Positions 49,235 to 62,502 of a DNA stretch of 64,000 nt are shown piece by piece. Every line of letters starts with the position of its first letter. Positions within the stretch are counted from its first letter, which is position 1. The notes under the pieces were generated by a model. It was not told where the DNA came from. It worked only from the letters and a program-made list of their open reading frames with translations, and ran no database searches. Source of the DNA: Brienomyrus brachyistius (Eukaryota > Chordata > Actinopteri > Osteoglossiformes > Mormyridae); the NCBI RefSeq assembly GCF_023856365.1, contig NC_064551.1, positions 3,180,501 to 3,244,500 of the forward strand. Reading direction: 5' to 3'. The translations under genes and the position numbers were made by a program.

Positions 49235-49330
49235 TCCAGCTATTCAATTAAATTCAGTTTATTTTTATATAGTGCCTTTCACGACAAAATCTTCCAAGTC
49301 GCCTTACATGGGTATGTTGTGATACTGTAC
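49235..49330 (-). repeat. LINE 3' tail-like fragment, reversed
   Basis: AATTCAGTTTATTTTTATAT followed by AGTGCCTTTCACGACAAAAT resembles the reverse complement of the GCGCTATATAAAT type tails of fish LINEs. Confidence 0.5.
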
Positions 49331-50126
49331 AACATCATTAAGCTATGTGGAGCCATCAAGTGAGATCATTACCTGCAAGGTGACAGGTTGGGATCAGCTG
49401 CAGAGTGCTTTAGGTAAGAAGCAGAGCTTTGCAGTGGACACTGGCTTCGTATGTATGATCTGTTTACTTCAGCCATAAACTTAAGCATGAGAACCTCTCA
49501 TTCTTGTACTTTCTTTTACATTTATTTATTATTAGTATTAATTTGTATAGTTATGGCTATACGAGGCACCCAAGAAAGATTTGGCTGAATAAAAATCTTC
49601 CAATATACTGAAAATATTACTTCAATAAGGCAGAAGTTAACTCGACACACTGATCCCACCTTTCCAACTAAAAGTCCAACTGTACTTAAATTCCCCCACA
49701 ATTAATTTCACCAAGTTCCCCACAATAAGTATCATCAAATGGCTACTGCACTGCTACTGGTAAAGTTGAGTAGGGGAGCTAACGACAAAAAATATATACG
49801 CATAAACTTTATTTGAGAATATTTATAAAATCATGTCCGGTACAATGTTTCTAGGAAGTTTGAAGAATTTCCATGCAATGCATTTAGATGCCTTAGATGG
49901 CTTTGTTACAAGATGGCGACTGCAGCCACATACTCTTTGCGCTCTGCTGCTGTCTGTCACTCCAGTTTCACTTTTGGGGTTATTTTTCATCAGGTCTACC
50001 AGGTGTAGAATTTCAGCTGTATATTTGCATCCATATCATGTTTTGTGTAAAGTACTAATGAGATTCAGTACAGATTGATAAGATCATAAGTTCATATGAT
50101 CAAGTATCAGTCTCTTTTCACTCTGG
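49331..50126. other. Gene-free stretch
   Basis: No gene is recognised. Confidence 0.4.
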
Positions 50127-50430
50127 CAGCGTTGTTGCAATTTTGGTGCAATTTACCTCAAAATTTGAACAGATCCAGATCTTCACCCATAACATGCATG
50201 CACAAAGGTTGAAAAAGATCTGTCAAATACTCTTTGAGTTATCATGCTATAACTATCAAGTGCCACAACTGCCTGTGTCTTTGACGTCACTATGAACTGT
50301 GCTACTTCAATTTTGGTGCAATTTGCCTCAAAATTTGAATAGGTTAAGATCTTCACCCTTATAATATGTCTACAAAGGTTGTCAAAGATCTGTCAAATAC
50401 TTTTTGAGTTGTTGCAATAACAAGATCAAG
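50127..50430. repeat. Tandem duplication, period 170 bp
   Basis: Two diverged units follow each other. TTTTGGTGCAATTTRCCTCA begins at 50,141 and again at 50,311, and both continue with AGATCTTCACCC and AGATCTGTCAAATAC. No coding capacity is visible. Confidence 0.8.
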
Positions 50431-51179
50431 TGTCTGAGGCTGTCCATTTGTGGGCACACGTCCACAAGTAATTTTATTTTTAAAATAAGAATGTAGAAAC
50501 GTTTAGCTTTTTTCAGGTAGTTGAACGGAAATGCAAAGCAAACGCTATCTGATCCGTATCACAAGGCATTTGCCCCGTGCTTTGTCATTCCCGCACTTTG
50601 CACGAAAGTTATGCATGTTTTTTTTTTTACATAAAATCATATATAAAGGGAGCCTAACAAAAAAGTTATGTCAACCGAATGCAGCAAACAAACAAAATAA
50701 TCAACCATAAATTTAATTAAACGGAAACAACAATAGCAAAGCAATAAAATACAGAGATATCCCGCAGTAAAGTATCACGTGTTCATCACCAGTATATCCC
50801 ATTGCAGCCATCGTCGGTCCACAAAAAAAAAAAAATTATGTCCGTAAGCAAATCATGTACATTTCCTATGAAAACGAGAATTTCCAAATTCACGTGACCC
50901 TCCTCTCTTGTGATCAGACGAGCTTTTTTCCATTCAATTCCAGCAACAGCTCCAGTTAACAGCCGAGCACCCGGTGCAGAATGGCTGGGCTTTCGGCTTC
51001 TCATGGAAACCGGCGCATCCTTATATGTTATTGGATCTGCGCGCCCCATATACCATCACACATATTCCTATAGTGACCCTAAAATCGCATGCTTATGAAG
51101 AACTACCAGCAAAAGTGTTACGATCCGAATAAACGGCTCCCATACAAATGAACAAGATTCGTCATTAAATATCCTAAGA
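50431..51179. other. Gene-free stretch
   Basis: No gene is recognised. AT-rich sequence leads into the CpG-rich region. Confidence 0.4.
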
Positions 51180-51620
51180 CTAAACCAGCACCCAGAACCG
51201 CTCCCGTTACAGCCCACGGTTCCGACAGTGACTGTCACTATGCATGTAAAAAAAGATGCATTTTCATCCTCCCATCTCAAACGGTGTTGACTAACCATCC
51301 CCAATTCATTTTGCCAATCCCCGCGATTGCGGCGTGATTTAAAGACATTTGACAAGACGCCACTCCCTGCCAGACCAAGACGGCGGCGATACTATGAGAT
51401 CGGGGTCGCTTGTTGTTGACTACGGCTGCGGCAAGGAAATATATCACATCCCCCGAAAAGAAGGCAGATCTGCGCGCAGCTCGAAGCCTGTCTGCCCGAC
51501 ACCGCGGGGCGGCTGCTGCAGCAAACAGCGGCGATGCGGCTTTTATTTTAACGGGAATCGGTCCTAACGGAGGACGGTGAGTATCGGGACGCGCATCCGG
51601 GGAGGAACCTTATTAATCTC
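51180..51620 (+). promoter_or_regulatory. fut9: CpG-rich candidate FUT9 promoter and first exon
   Basis: After a long AT-rich stretch, the sequence becomes CpG-rich (CGGCGGCGATAC, CACCGCGGGGCGG). It contains a strong splice donor, GGACG|GTGAGT, with the GT at 51,577-51,578. A non-coding first exon ending at 51,576 would suit FUT9, whose coding sequence in vertebrates is one exon preceded by 5' UTR exons. The link to FUT9 is inferred from position only. An upstream promoter outside the window remains possible. Confidence 0.35.
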
Positions 51621-52121
51621 GCAGTCTATTACCCAGATTTCTTTAGCTAATTTAAAATGCGCATTGTTGGATTTGTGCTCGTGTCTTGTGGATGGAGATT
51701 GGGGGGCGGGGGGTGGGGGGGGGGTTGGACGGGGTAATGATGTATTCTGTATTCCTGCATTAGTATCTTTTTCTTACTGCTGCCTTGCATTTCTTCATTT
51801 TACGCGACTGCTTTATTTTTTTTTTTACTGATTCCCCGCATAGCTGGAAACGGGATCACCGACGTCCTTACGGGTTATAGCCGATCGTATTAACGGGGGC
51901 TGCAGGTAAATTACTGTATTAGTATTCGTTGTTGCGCCGAGAATGTTTCAGCTGGCATTACCGTTACCGTTCAGGATGTTAAGGTAAAATGTAGTGATCA
52001 AAGGTGAAGAAATGACATTTCATAAAACGTTACCCTTCAAAAATTCGTACAGCATAAAAAATGACCTTCATTACTCGCGGAAATGTGTCTATTTTTCAAT
52101 TGCGCGATTCATAACACTATT
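51621..52121. other. Presumed FUT9 intron sequence
   Basis: No exon is recognised; G-rich and T-rich runs are present. Confidence 0.35.
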
Positions 52122-53544
<1,423 letters not shown>

Positions 53545-53762
53545 TATATGGAAGCGCACTTGTAATTGAAAGATTGCAGGTTCGAATCCCCGACCACCAT
53601 TGACATACCCTGAGCAAGGTACCGCCCCCCCAAGCACGGCTCCCCAGGAGCTGAATTAGCTGCCCCCTGCTATGTCACGATGTCACATATGGGTTAGATG
53701 CAGAGGACACATTTTGTTGTTGTGTGCTGTGGCGTGTCAGCAATGACCACTGGTCACCAAAT
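53545..53762 (+). repeat. tRNA-derived SINE
   Basis: A degenerate A-box region (TGGAAGCGCACTTGTAAT) precedes a perfect B box (GGTTCGAATCC, from 53,579). After it come GAGCAAGGTACCG, GCAGAGGACACATTTTGTTG and a GT-rich tail. The layout matches a widespread teleost tRNA-derived SINE. Confidence 0.8.
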
Positions 53763-53991
53763 TCGATATATTTGTTTAAGCACTAAGTTATCACTGGGCT
53801 CCTTCATGTCTGAGTAGAACACAGGAGTGACACTTTCCCTCGGACTTTTGCTTCTACGAAACGCGTTAAATTGTACGGACCACAGAACAAGGGTGGCGGG
53901 ATTTCAGGGCAGGATTGGGGGAGTCCTAATCTTTTGACAAAAAAATGCTATTTAGTCTTATTTTAGTTATTGTTTTTTTTAGCTTCTGGCT

Positions 53992-54250
53992 CCATCTATG
54001 TATCCATCCATCCAACCATCAGTCATACTCAGTACTGTGCACAGACCTTTTTGTGTGATCATTGAAAAGTGGCACTAAGATTCGAGAGCTGGGAGGGACC
54101 AAAAATGTGGACCATTGTGGTTCCCCGAGGACCGGATTGAGAAATGCTGTCTTAGGACTGTGAAAGGAACCCGGATCAGCCGGAGGAATCTACACGACTT
54201 GAGGAGGTCATGCAAAGTCTGCCTGCAGAGAGCAGCCCAGAGGTGTCGCT
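53992..54250 (-). repeat. Fragments of SINE-like and fold-back repeats
   Basis: ATCCATCCATCC at about 54,000 and GGACTGTGAAAGGAACCCGG at 54,156 are diverged parts of the repeat at 31,928-32,281. Between them, 54,083-54,143 is a half copy of fold-back family B (CCCCGAGGACCGGATTGAGA). Confidence 0.5.
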
Positions 54251-54988
54251 CAATGGGCCAGTGTGACCTCCACGCCTGTGCATGCCCACATTAGCGTGTG
54301 GATCTGGGTCCATTTGATAGGACCGGGCATCGTGGACCAGATCATGACGTGTGAAAATTTTACATGCCTCAAAAATGCGTGGGGGTGAGTGATAATATTT
54401 GCCGAAGGGGGAATACGACGTGTGTATGCAAATACTGGACAAACCATGTATTTTCAGGATAGTTGGCAGCTCGACCTCCAGCGTTCTGTGGCCTGCTTGG
54501 CAAACCCGACCTCAGAGGGTGAGATCAACTCATTTCCTTTCTGCTCTACAGAGCTAGGAGATACTGGGGGGGGGGGGGGGTGTGACTGACCCAGATCCAG
54601 ACACCCTTTGGTCGGAGAAAGGGTGCAGGAGCACTACAGTCGAGGTTAAAATGTAACGATGTAAGTAAGAAGCTCTGAATCACGCAGTGCACAGGCTGCA
54701 GTGCACGTGCTGCAGTACACGGGCTGCAGTGCAGTTCTCTCAGGGACTTTGGAAGAAGTGGTTCATTTTTACAGGGTAGCTAGCAGCTTTCGGAGCTGTT
54801 CACACCTGTCGGTTGCAGCCTCCATCTGGACACTGGAAACAGGGTAAAGATGGAGGAGGAGGGCTGGCTCTGTGTACCTTTCTGTTCTGCTCCCGTTGTT
54901 TAACTATTTTTTTGGTTTTTTGTCCTTTGGAAAAATGTTCACTTCTAGGTTACAGTTTAGATAAATGCACGTGTTTGTCCAGCTCCAG
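54251..54988. other. Presumed FUT9 intron sequence
   Basis: No exon is recognised. A 15-base poly-G run is at 54,566-54,580, and a short CTGCAGT-type repeat lies at about 54,695-54,735. Confidence 0.35.
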
Positions 54989-55123
54989 GGTGCTGAGCAG
55001 AATGCAGTGTACAAGGGTGCTGAGCAGAATGCAGTGTACAAGAGTGCTGAGCAGAATGCAGTGTACAAGAGTGCTGAGCAGAATGCAGTGTACAAGTGTG
55101 CTGAGCAGAATGCCGTGTACAAG
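54989..55123. repeat. Minisatellite, five copies of a 27-bp unit
   Basis: The units contain TGCTGAGCAGAATGCAGTGT and start at 27-bp spacing (54,991, 55,018, 55,045, 55,072, 55,099). Only the last unit has an internal substitution (GCCGTG). Confidence 0.95.
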
Positions 55124-55127
55124 TTCC

Positions 55128-55240
55128 CATCCATCTATTTTCTGTAACTGCTTGTCCTGTTCAAGATCACAGGGGGTCCTGAGCCTGTGGGCACAAAGCA
55201 GGGAACAACCCAGGGTGGGGGGCCACCGCTTGTGCCTCCT
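55128..55240 (-). repeat. SINE-like repeat fragment
   Basis: CCATCCATCTATTTTCTGTA, GGGCACAAAGCAGGGAACAA and CCCAGGGTGGGGGGCCA match the 3' half of the repeat at 31,928-32,281. Confidence 0.65.
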
Positions 55241-56075
55241 GTCCCCCTAAATGTTCTTCTGTTTTCTGTTAAAGGGAAGAGGATGAGCCTGGACTCCCGC
55301 TGGAGACCCAGTGAGGTGACTTGTGACATCAGGGTGAAGGCTTTGCGATGACACTGCTCTGAACTGGGTGACTGAGCTCAGCAGCACAGCTCTTAATGTG
55401 GCCGGTGGCCCCATCGTTTTGCATTGATGTCAGATAATTACTGTCACCCAGGAGAACCCTCGGATTAAATTAATTTGCATCACTTCAAGAGGCATAGAAT
55501 TCGTCTGCTTTTTTGCTATCTGGATTTTTGCAGTCTCAAGTTTCAGGTAAGTACTTCTTATATAGCTGGATCCATATCTGCTTAATACTTGTTAGCTTCA
55601 TGTTAATTGTAAGCCAGATGTGACAGGAATCAAATCAGTGGTTATTTGGGAAAAAAAAGCTAATTCTGAAAATGACACAGGGTTGTCAGGGAGGGCTGTT
55701 TCTCTCTCTTCTCCAGTTTCTCTAGTGCGGGTCTCACACCTAAGACGTACTGCTGAATTACTTAATTGTGAATTTTTGTTTGTCGGTGTGGCTATCCTGC
55801 TGCTTAATCCCATAGCTTGGTATAATACCATATAATCCGCCTCGTATTTCAAATACAAAGAGAGGTGCTGAATCACGGAGGCCTGAACAGTTATGTGGCT
55901 GACAGCACCGTGACGTTTAACGTACTTACACCTGTGGCCGGTGGCTCGAAGTCATTAAAGTTACAACAAAATATTTGAGTGATACGGATGACACCCTTTG
56001 CTAGAATTAAATTTGATATAAACGTTCACAGGAAAAGCTTTATTCATTGAAAAAGGTTTCTTTCTGCTTTCGTAG
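55241..56075 (+). other. Presumed FUT9 intron end with a possible small 5' UTR exon
   Basis: A strong donor CAG|GTAAGT lies at 55,544-55,552, preceded 13 bases upstream by an acceptor-like TTTTTGCAG ending at 55,533. It could mark a non-coding FUT9 exon, tiny if that acceptor is used. The intron ends with a good acceptor, TTTCTGCTTTCGTAG, at 56,075. Confidence 0.3.
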
Positions 56076-56083
56076 GACAAAGT

Positions 56084-57160
56084 ATGTCATCTGCATCCTT
56101 CCACGGAATTCTACGCCCGCTTGTGATCGCCATCTTTGTTTTGGGTTCTTTCGTCACTTTGTTTTTTATGTATTTCAAACCGTCGACCAACTGGCTCTCA
56201 GGCCCAATTGAATCCGCGACATCAGCTCTTAAGGTGAAGAATCTCTTTTCTGCAAAGAAGGAGCTGAATCGCACCATTATTTTGATCTGGCTGTGGCCAT
56301 TTGGTCAGACCTACGATTTAAGTTCTTGCACTTTATTCAACATTGAGGGATGTTACTTAACGGCCGATAGGAACTTGTACAACAAGTCCGATGGGGTCAT
56401 CATCCACCACCGAGACATAAGCAGTGATTTTTCAAACCTGCCATTAACACAGCGTCCATCTTTCCAGAAGTGGGTGTGGATGAATCTTGAGTCACCATCA
56501 CACTCACCAAAAATCCCTGGAATTGAGAACCTGTTCAATTTAACTTTGAACTACAGGCGAGATGCCGATATTGAGGTTCCGTATGGGTCTGTTGTGTCAA
56601 CGCCGGAAGATGAAACCTTTGTACTACCAAACAAGAATAAGTTAGTTTGTTGGATTGTAAGCAATTGGAATCCGGAACATACCAGAGTGAAGTACTACAA
56701 TGAGCTGTACCAGCATATTGAGATACACACATATGGACAAGCCTTTGGGGAATATATTGGTGAGAAAGACTTTTTCCCCACAATTGCCAGTTGCAAATTC
56801 TATCTGTCATTTGAGAATTCAATACACAAAGACTATATCACTGAAAAACTGTACAACCCACTCTCTGTGGGCTCGGTGCCAATCGTTCTTGGACCGTCAA
56901 GGCAAAATTATGAAAACTTTGTTCCTGGAAGTGCCTTTATACACGTGGATGATTTTCTTTCCCCAAAAGAGTTGGCGGACCATATCTTACTGCTGGACAA
57001 GAACGAAGACATGTACCTACAGTTCTTTGAGTGGCGTAAGCACTTTAAGGTAAAGATGTCATACTTCTGGGCAGAGCACACGTGTCGTGCCTGTGATTAC
57101 ATCAGCAAACACAAGGAATACAAGGCATGCAATAACCTTGACACCTGGTACTGGGGGTGA
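56084..57160 (+). CDS. fut9: Alpha-1,3-fucosyltransferase 9 (4-galactosyl-N-acetylglucosaminide 3-alpha-L-fucosyltransferase)
   Basis: The 358-residue protein transfers fucose from GDP-fucose in alpha-1,3 linkage to GlcNAc of N-acetyllactosamine chains, making Lewis x (CD15/SSEA-1) type glycans in the Golgi. It is a type II membrane protein with a short cytosolic tail, a signal anchor at about residues 12-31, a stem, then the two GT10 domains. Visible hallmarks are HHRDIS (108-113), WMNLESP with Glu136 aligned to the proposed catalytic base of human FUT9, and the GT10 signature FENSIHKDYITEKL (243-256). Sequons are N62RT, N100KS and N152LT, as in mammals. Cysteines 82, 90, 189, 237, 334 and 337 match the disulphide positions. 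It is intact and almost exactly human length (359). The coding sequence is one exon: an acceptor ends at 56,075, eight bases before the ATG. The similarity is closest to FUT9 rather than FUT4 or FUT7, as judged from long shared stretches. Confidence 0.97.
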   Translation: MSSASFHGILRPLVIAIFVLGSFVTLFFMYFKPSTNWLSGPIESATSALKVKNLFSAKKELNRTIILIWLWPFGQTYDLSSCTLFNIEGCYLTADRNLYNKSDGVIIHHRDISSDFSNLPLTQRPSFQKWVWMNLESPSHSPKIPGIENLFNLTLNYRRDADIEVPYGSVVSTPEDETFVLPNKNKLVCWIVSNWNPEHTRVKYYNELYQHIEIHTYGQAFGEYIGEKDFFPTIASCKFYLSFENSIHKDYITEKLYNPLSVGSVPIVLGPSRQNYENFVPGSAFIHVDDFLSPKELADHILLLDKNEDMYLQFFEWRKHFKVKMSYFWAEHTCRACDYISKHKEYKACNNLDTWYWG

Positions 57161-60100
57161 ATTCTCAGATTTGAAACAAGAAGGTTCTATTGTTGGGATC
57201 AAAGTTATGCTGGTTTATGGTGCGACTGCTGGAGAGAAGAACATTAGAAGCAAGATATAAAATGGAAGAAATGCATTATGGGAAAAAAGTGGCTTATGGG
57301 GGGTCTGCTTTTGTAAAAAACAAAAGATATATATATATATATACATGGACAAGTTAAATTCCCTTGAATATCACACCATAAAGAAGGTTTGACTCCAACA
57401 ACATGAACATTTGCCACCTTTCTCCATTTCAGGATGCCAACAAGCTCTTCATTTTAGGGCTACGGACCACAAACTAACATAAACACAGATATTTACCCAC
57501 TGAATAGACGTCATTGTATTACCCTGAAATGTGCAAATTCCAGCAAACATTTAGTGAATTCATTTACTGTAAGAGACATTTCAATTTAAACATTTTCAAG
57601 AAAACCCTATCCTTGGTCTAAATCAAAAGCATTTGTTTACGTCGTGACAAAACTCATGAGCAATCGGTTTAGTGTCACTTGTGTCGTACTGTATCATGTC
57701 TCATTGTATAAAGATGTGTAACCAACACAGAGATGCAACTGGTACCTTGTTTGATATTGTATCTTCAGATATTTCAAGGTTTAAAATGGAAAAACCATAT
57801 TGTTTTGACAAATTATGACTATTTTTCACGGGAGATTAGTTATTTTACAAAGAATATATATGGTAAATGTGAAGTGAGAAAACACAAAAATAGTGATTTA
57901 GGTGAAAAACCGCAAAGGATATTTAATGGCGAAGATGCAAATTATATCATATACTGTGAATTGTATTGCACTGTGGGAGAACGTTCAAGCTGAAGTAATG
58001 TGAAACGTATGAGTCTTTGAATGTTCAGACGGTCAAACAAAGCAGAAGAACCTGCATGTGTCACATGATAGCGGATAACTAGAGGTGAGAAATGCCTTTA
58101 TTTAGCTTATATTTGTTCATTCTGTTGCCTCTGAAGACATTATGACACTGGTTAGGTTGCACTTGCATTTTCTCAAAGCCTGATCCATAATGATCTATTT
58201 CTATGGTTGTCTAGATAGTTTACTTCATACTGCTGTGTAAAGCAATTTCATTTTCATGTTGAGAGATTCCTATAATATTGAGAAACTTAATTATATAGGC
58301 TGTGGACACTCTTCCACACCTACCTCCATGAAAAACCTACATGCATAGCTTAGAGTAGGGGACCTTTACTGTGTTATTGGATTTGAAATAGTCCCAAATT
58401 TACTCAAATCAATGACATAGTTCGCTGTTAACTAATAAGAAATTTCTCAAGAGCTACTTTGTACTACTGTAGAAACACTGTAAATTTGGTGGTCATTAAA
58501 ATTCACATTTTGCATGCTAAATGAAATTCTGCATTTTAGTAAAAGATAAAGTGAAGATTGTGAAGGTTTGGGTACAAGTCTGTATGTCACTGGGGATGAA
58601 AGTCACATAGCATTACATTTGTAGAGCCTGTTGCAATAAGATACCTGACATCAGTCATTCTATGCAGAGACATTTTGTTTTCAAAATATATAAACATGTT
58701 TTTTCCACTTAGTGTCGAACACAATGATGTTTAGCTACATTTGTAAGAAGGTTACTTGTTGTTATTTTCATGACATCACTAGCATGGTGGTCCTTCATAT
58801 AACAGATGTTCATTAATGTTCATTATTAAAAAAATAAACTTATTCATCAGGATAACTAGCATGAGAATCTGACTGAAATCATTAGTTTTAAATATCTGAT
58901 TGTGAGAAGTAACAAAACATACATTAGACATGCGTATAGACTTTGGTGGAACTTACTGAAAATAGAACGATTTTTATTAAATCTATTCACCACAGTTTCA
59001 CAAGCAGCAGTTCAATGTTGGGCAAAACATGGTAAACATGCATCACAAAGTATTTCTTAGACAGTTTCTGGTTTCATCTTGAGCTGGTAAATAATAAATA
59101 ATTCTGAATAAACATCTGTGCACTTTTATACTACAAGCAATTATTGAAGATAATATGACACCCAGACTCGAAAATACCCAGAAATGAAATCGTTTTACTC
59201 TCTTAACACGTGCATTCGGATTAATCCGAGGATTCTCCTGGGTGACAGTCTCTTAACATGTAAAGCAGAAATAAATACACAAATAAATGATTAAATAAAC
59301 AATAAAAAATTAGCTACTCTCCATGATTGTGGTTTCTAATCCAAATACAAGGATTTGGATTAGATTTCAACTTCAACATGAAATTTCTGCTGAAGCACAT
59401 TTGTCCTATTATAATTAATATAAATGTATAGTTTTCTATTGTTATAGCACAATAAAATCAGGACAGTCTTCGTAACCAATATTTCATGTGGAAAAGGAGA
59501 GCTCTAAAATGTCGCTTTTCTTTAAATAAGCAAGCCAAACTAAATTATAGGTGAAATATAAAATACAGAAAATGATCCCTTCTATAAATATATCGGCCTC
59601 TCACTTCTCTTATGAAACTGCCAGCGATTGGATGTTTTTTTTTTTGTCTGTTTATTCTCTGTAAGTCATGGGCACTTCAGGTCAATGTGTGAAAATGATG
59701 CTGAAACCACTAACAGTTACACCACATCCATGGCCATTTTAACACAGCAGCTCTGTGCGCTGCTTTCTGTGTATGCAGCTACAGCTACAGGAGCGGACGG
59801 TTAACGTTTAAATGGCCCCCTCCCGCCCCTCCCCCCCCAGGGGCAAATTCCCAGGCTACTTTCTGTTGCCAGTCTGCCCCTGGATCCATTGGGTAGTAAT
59901 GTTGTCATCTACAGTGCCTGCACTGGGAACAATGGAATCATCTCCTCAGTTACTGTTATTATTGCTTACAGTCCTACACCAAGAATCTCACATGATGATT
60001 TAGTCTGTTTCAAAATCTTTAATCATTTTGTGGGCAAAGTCATGTAGCCATCCGCCTGCTGGGGGGCAACAAGCAAACCCAAAATACTGGAGGTATGACA

Positions 60101-61264
60101 CCCCCCACTGAATCACTGTGCCAGACAATCATTCTATGGAACATCCGTGCACCAGGAACAGGCCAGAAGTCTACGTGTAGCAGGTTTGCCATCCTAAAGA
60201 GTTCACAATGTTTTGTGATGTTATCCAAGGAGCACACTTTGTTGGTGGGACCGTAATACGTGTGTGAATGTCAGAATCATGTAAAGTCGGGTCGTATTAA
60301 ATTTTATTAGTGTAAATTTGTCCGACAATATTGTAAATACAACAGCCAATACGCTTTCTTTTTTTTTTTTTTTTTTTTTTTTTACAGTATTTAAGTTTGG
60401 AGTATCGTTTGTCCCTCTTAGTCTTTGGTCACGGTTCAAACCAAAATAAAGCCATTTGTAAATGACATCCTATTGATATAAAATACATTTGTGGATATGG
60501 AGCAGAAATTTGTAAAGCGGACAAACTCCATGTACAGTATATCAAGTGTAAAATGGGTAAATATGCATCATCTTAAATCCAGATGCGTTGCTTTTTTTAA
60601 AAAAAATATTTAGTGCTGTAATTTGCAGCAGGCGTCACGCTTTACCGTTGTGAAAATGGTTTCACCAGCAGTTTTTATTTAATTGAAATTAATAATAGTT
60701 ATAACTGGAGGTGACAAGAAGGAAACCATGTTTGAAGTATAAACAGAATATTATCCAAATAGGGCAATATTTCTGTGATAAAAATAAATAATTGTAATTT
60801 AATGCTTTAGTTTTCAGTTTGAACTCATCTTCAAATATTAATAAAATGGATATATGCAATTAATTTCTGTTGGTGCCTGTATTCTTAGTTGAATTTGTAT
60901 GAATTGAATGATTCAGTTCATAATTAACAAAAGTAAAAGTAGTCATGCACAACATTAGGGAAAAAAAATATTTTCAAATGTCATCACCCTGTGAAACCAA
61001 CTATACAAAAAGAATGTGTTTTTGTAACCCATGAGCAGAGTGTGCAAGGGTTTCAATTGAGAACTTTTTCTTATTTCGTATTATACATGAACATCTGAGC
61101 AAAAAATTACAATGTAAGGTTATTGTTTACAATAGCTTAATTTCTGTAGTTAGCTTGTTGTGGTACTTTGCAGGAATTCATGTGTTATTTCCTACAGGTT
61201 GGAAATTGTAGCACAGTGTTCGCCCAATCATTTTGCTCTGTCAAAAATATTGTAATTGTTTATC

Positions 61265-61270
61265 AATAAA
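61265..61270 (+). terminator. Candidate FUT9 polyadenylation signal
   Basis: AATAAA is followed about 15 bases later by a GT-rich element (GTGTGGTCTTGTTGT). It is the last good signal before UFL1. Confidence 0.45.
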
Positions 61271-61285
61271 ATGGACTAACCGAAG

Positions 61286-62380
61286 TGTGGTCTTGTTGTA
61301 TAAATAGCGTAAAACCTCAAACCCTGTGCAATGAGTAAACAATAATGGCCTGATGAGTCAGCTATCACCCATTGTCATCCATCTGACTGGATTTACGTTC
61401 GTACAAAGCCAAAGGGGACTGTTAGCCTACACTGACTAATGTATTGGACAGCCATCTCATAGGCATCATTAGGGCTAATGATTGCTCTGAATGCTTCAAT
61501 AATAGCCGAAGAATATGCAGATGATTTACAGGATAAGACACACTCTATTGTGGATGCAACGTTCCCCCATGATATTCCTCTAGTCTGAGATAACGGTGTC
61601 CCCCACCATAGACACTGCTAAACAAATTCACGAGTGATTTCACTAACACAAGGATGAGGTCAAGTACCATCCATGGTCTCACCAACCACCAGGCTGAATC
61701 TTTCATGGGAGGTTCTGGAGAGCATTTTTAGTAGATTTCCGCATCCTTCACCCCTCAAAAGACGGTAAGCTTTTCTTTCTGAAGAATGGTACAATATCCT
61801 ATTACACACATTGCAGGGCTTGTGAGACAACGTCCACAGAGGGATGAAAGCAGCTTTGAAGGAATGGGGAGGCCATATTCTTTATTAGATAACAAATAAT
61901 GAAAGTGCCTGTTCGTGCATTTCTAAGGCTGTCCTTAAAGAGAAGCAGTGGCATTATTCAGCGTCGTTTACAGCACAGGTTCCCAAACACAAATAAAAAG
62001 AGTTTAGAGGCTCTAAGTATCTTCTCAAATGGTATGATACCATTGGTATGGTACGAATGGTATGAACATCTTCAATTTTAGGTTATAAAGCAAGCTACTG
62101 AACCAAGAACAATCCAAATACCCATAGATGAAGATTCCGGTCATGAAGATTTAAGAACTGAATCTACAGCCTGTATTAAGCTGACTTGCTTATTCGTTTA
62201 TTGATGAAGAATGCTAGAAACATGTCAAGAAATTGTCAGATACGGCGCAAATGGGGTTAGCAGTCACCGAAGCCCCAGGCAGATCTTAATACCACCTGCC
62301 TCGGTGCATACATCGTTGAGTTGGATATCTGGTAATGCGGGTGTTTTTCCAAACGCGTTTTTCATAAGTTAGTTCCATCC
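61286..62380. other. Intergenic region between FUT9 and UFL1
   Basis: No gene is recognised. It carries the 3' flank of FUT9 and the distal upstream region of UFL1. Confidence 0.45.
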
Positions 62381-62502
62381 TGCGACCCGTACAACGCTGG
62401 GTTTTTGTTGACGTGTGTCTTTTGGCTACGCAGTTAGGCGGCTACCTACGTAAAATAGTAAAGTGTAAAGTGAATATTATTGCATTATTATTCTTAACTG
62501 CA
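62381..62502 (+). promoter_or_regulatory. ufl1: UFL1 core promoter and 5' UTR region
   Basis: The region just upstream of the UFL1 ATG has CpGs (GCGACCCGTACAACGCTGG and TACGTAAAATAG) and no TATA box at a usual distance. Promoter assignment is by position only; the transcript start is not determined. Confidence 0.35.

Larger units (their letters stand above)
56076..61285 (+). other. fut9: FUT9 last exon including long 3' UTR
   Basis: The exon begins after the acceptor at 56,075 and contains the full CDS. The following 4.1 kb is AT-rich and lacks genes and recognisable transposons, fitting the long 3' UTR of vertebrate FUT9. A (TA)n tract is near 57,329-57,344, a poly-T run near 60,358-60,383, and several AATAAA signals occur (for example 59,449 and 60,444). 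The exact 3' end is inferred. Confidence 0.5.

Noticed and set aside
51349..51567. 72-codon frame in the CpG-rich block
   Set aside because: It resembles no known protein and fits better as non-coding first exon or promoter sequence.
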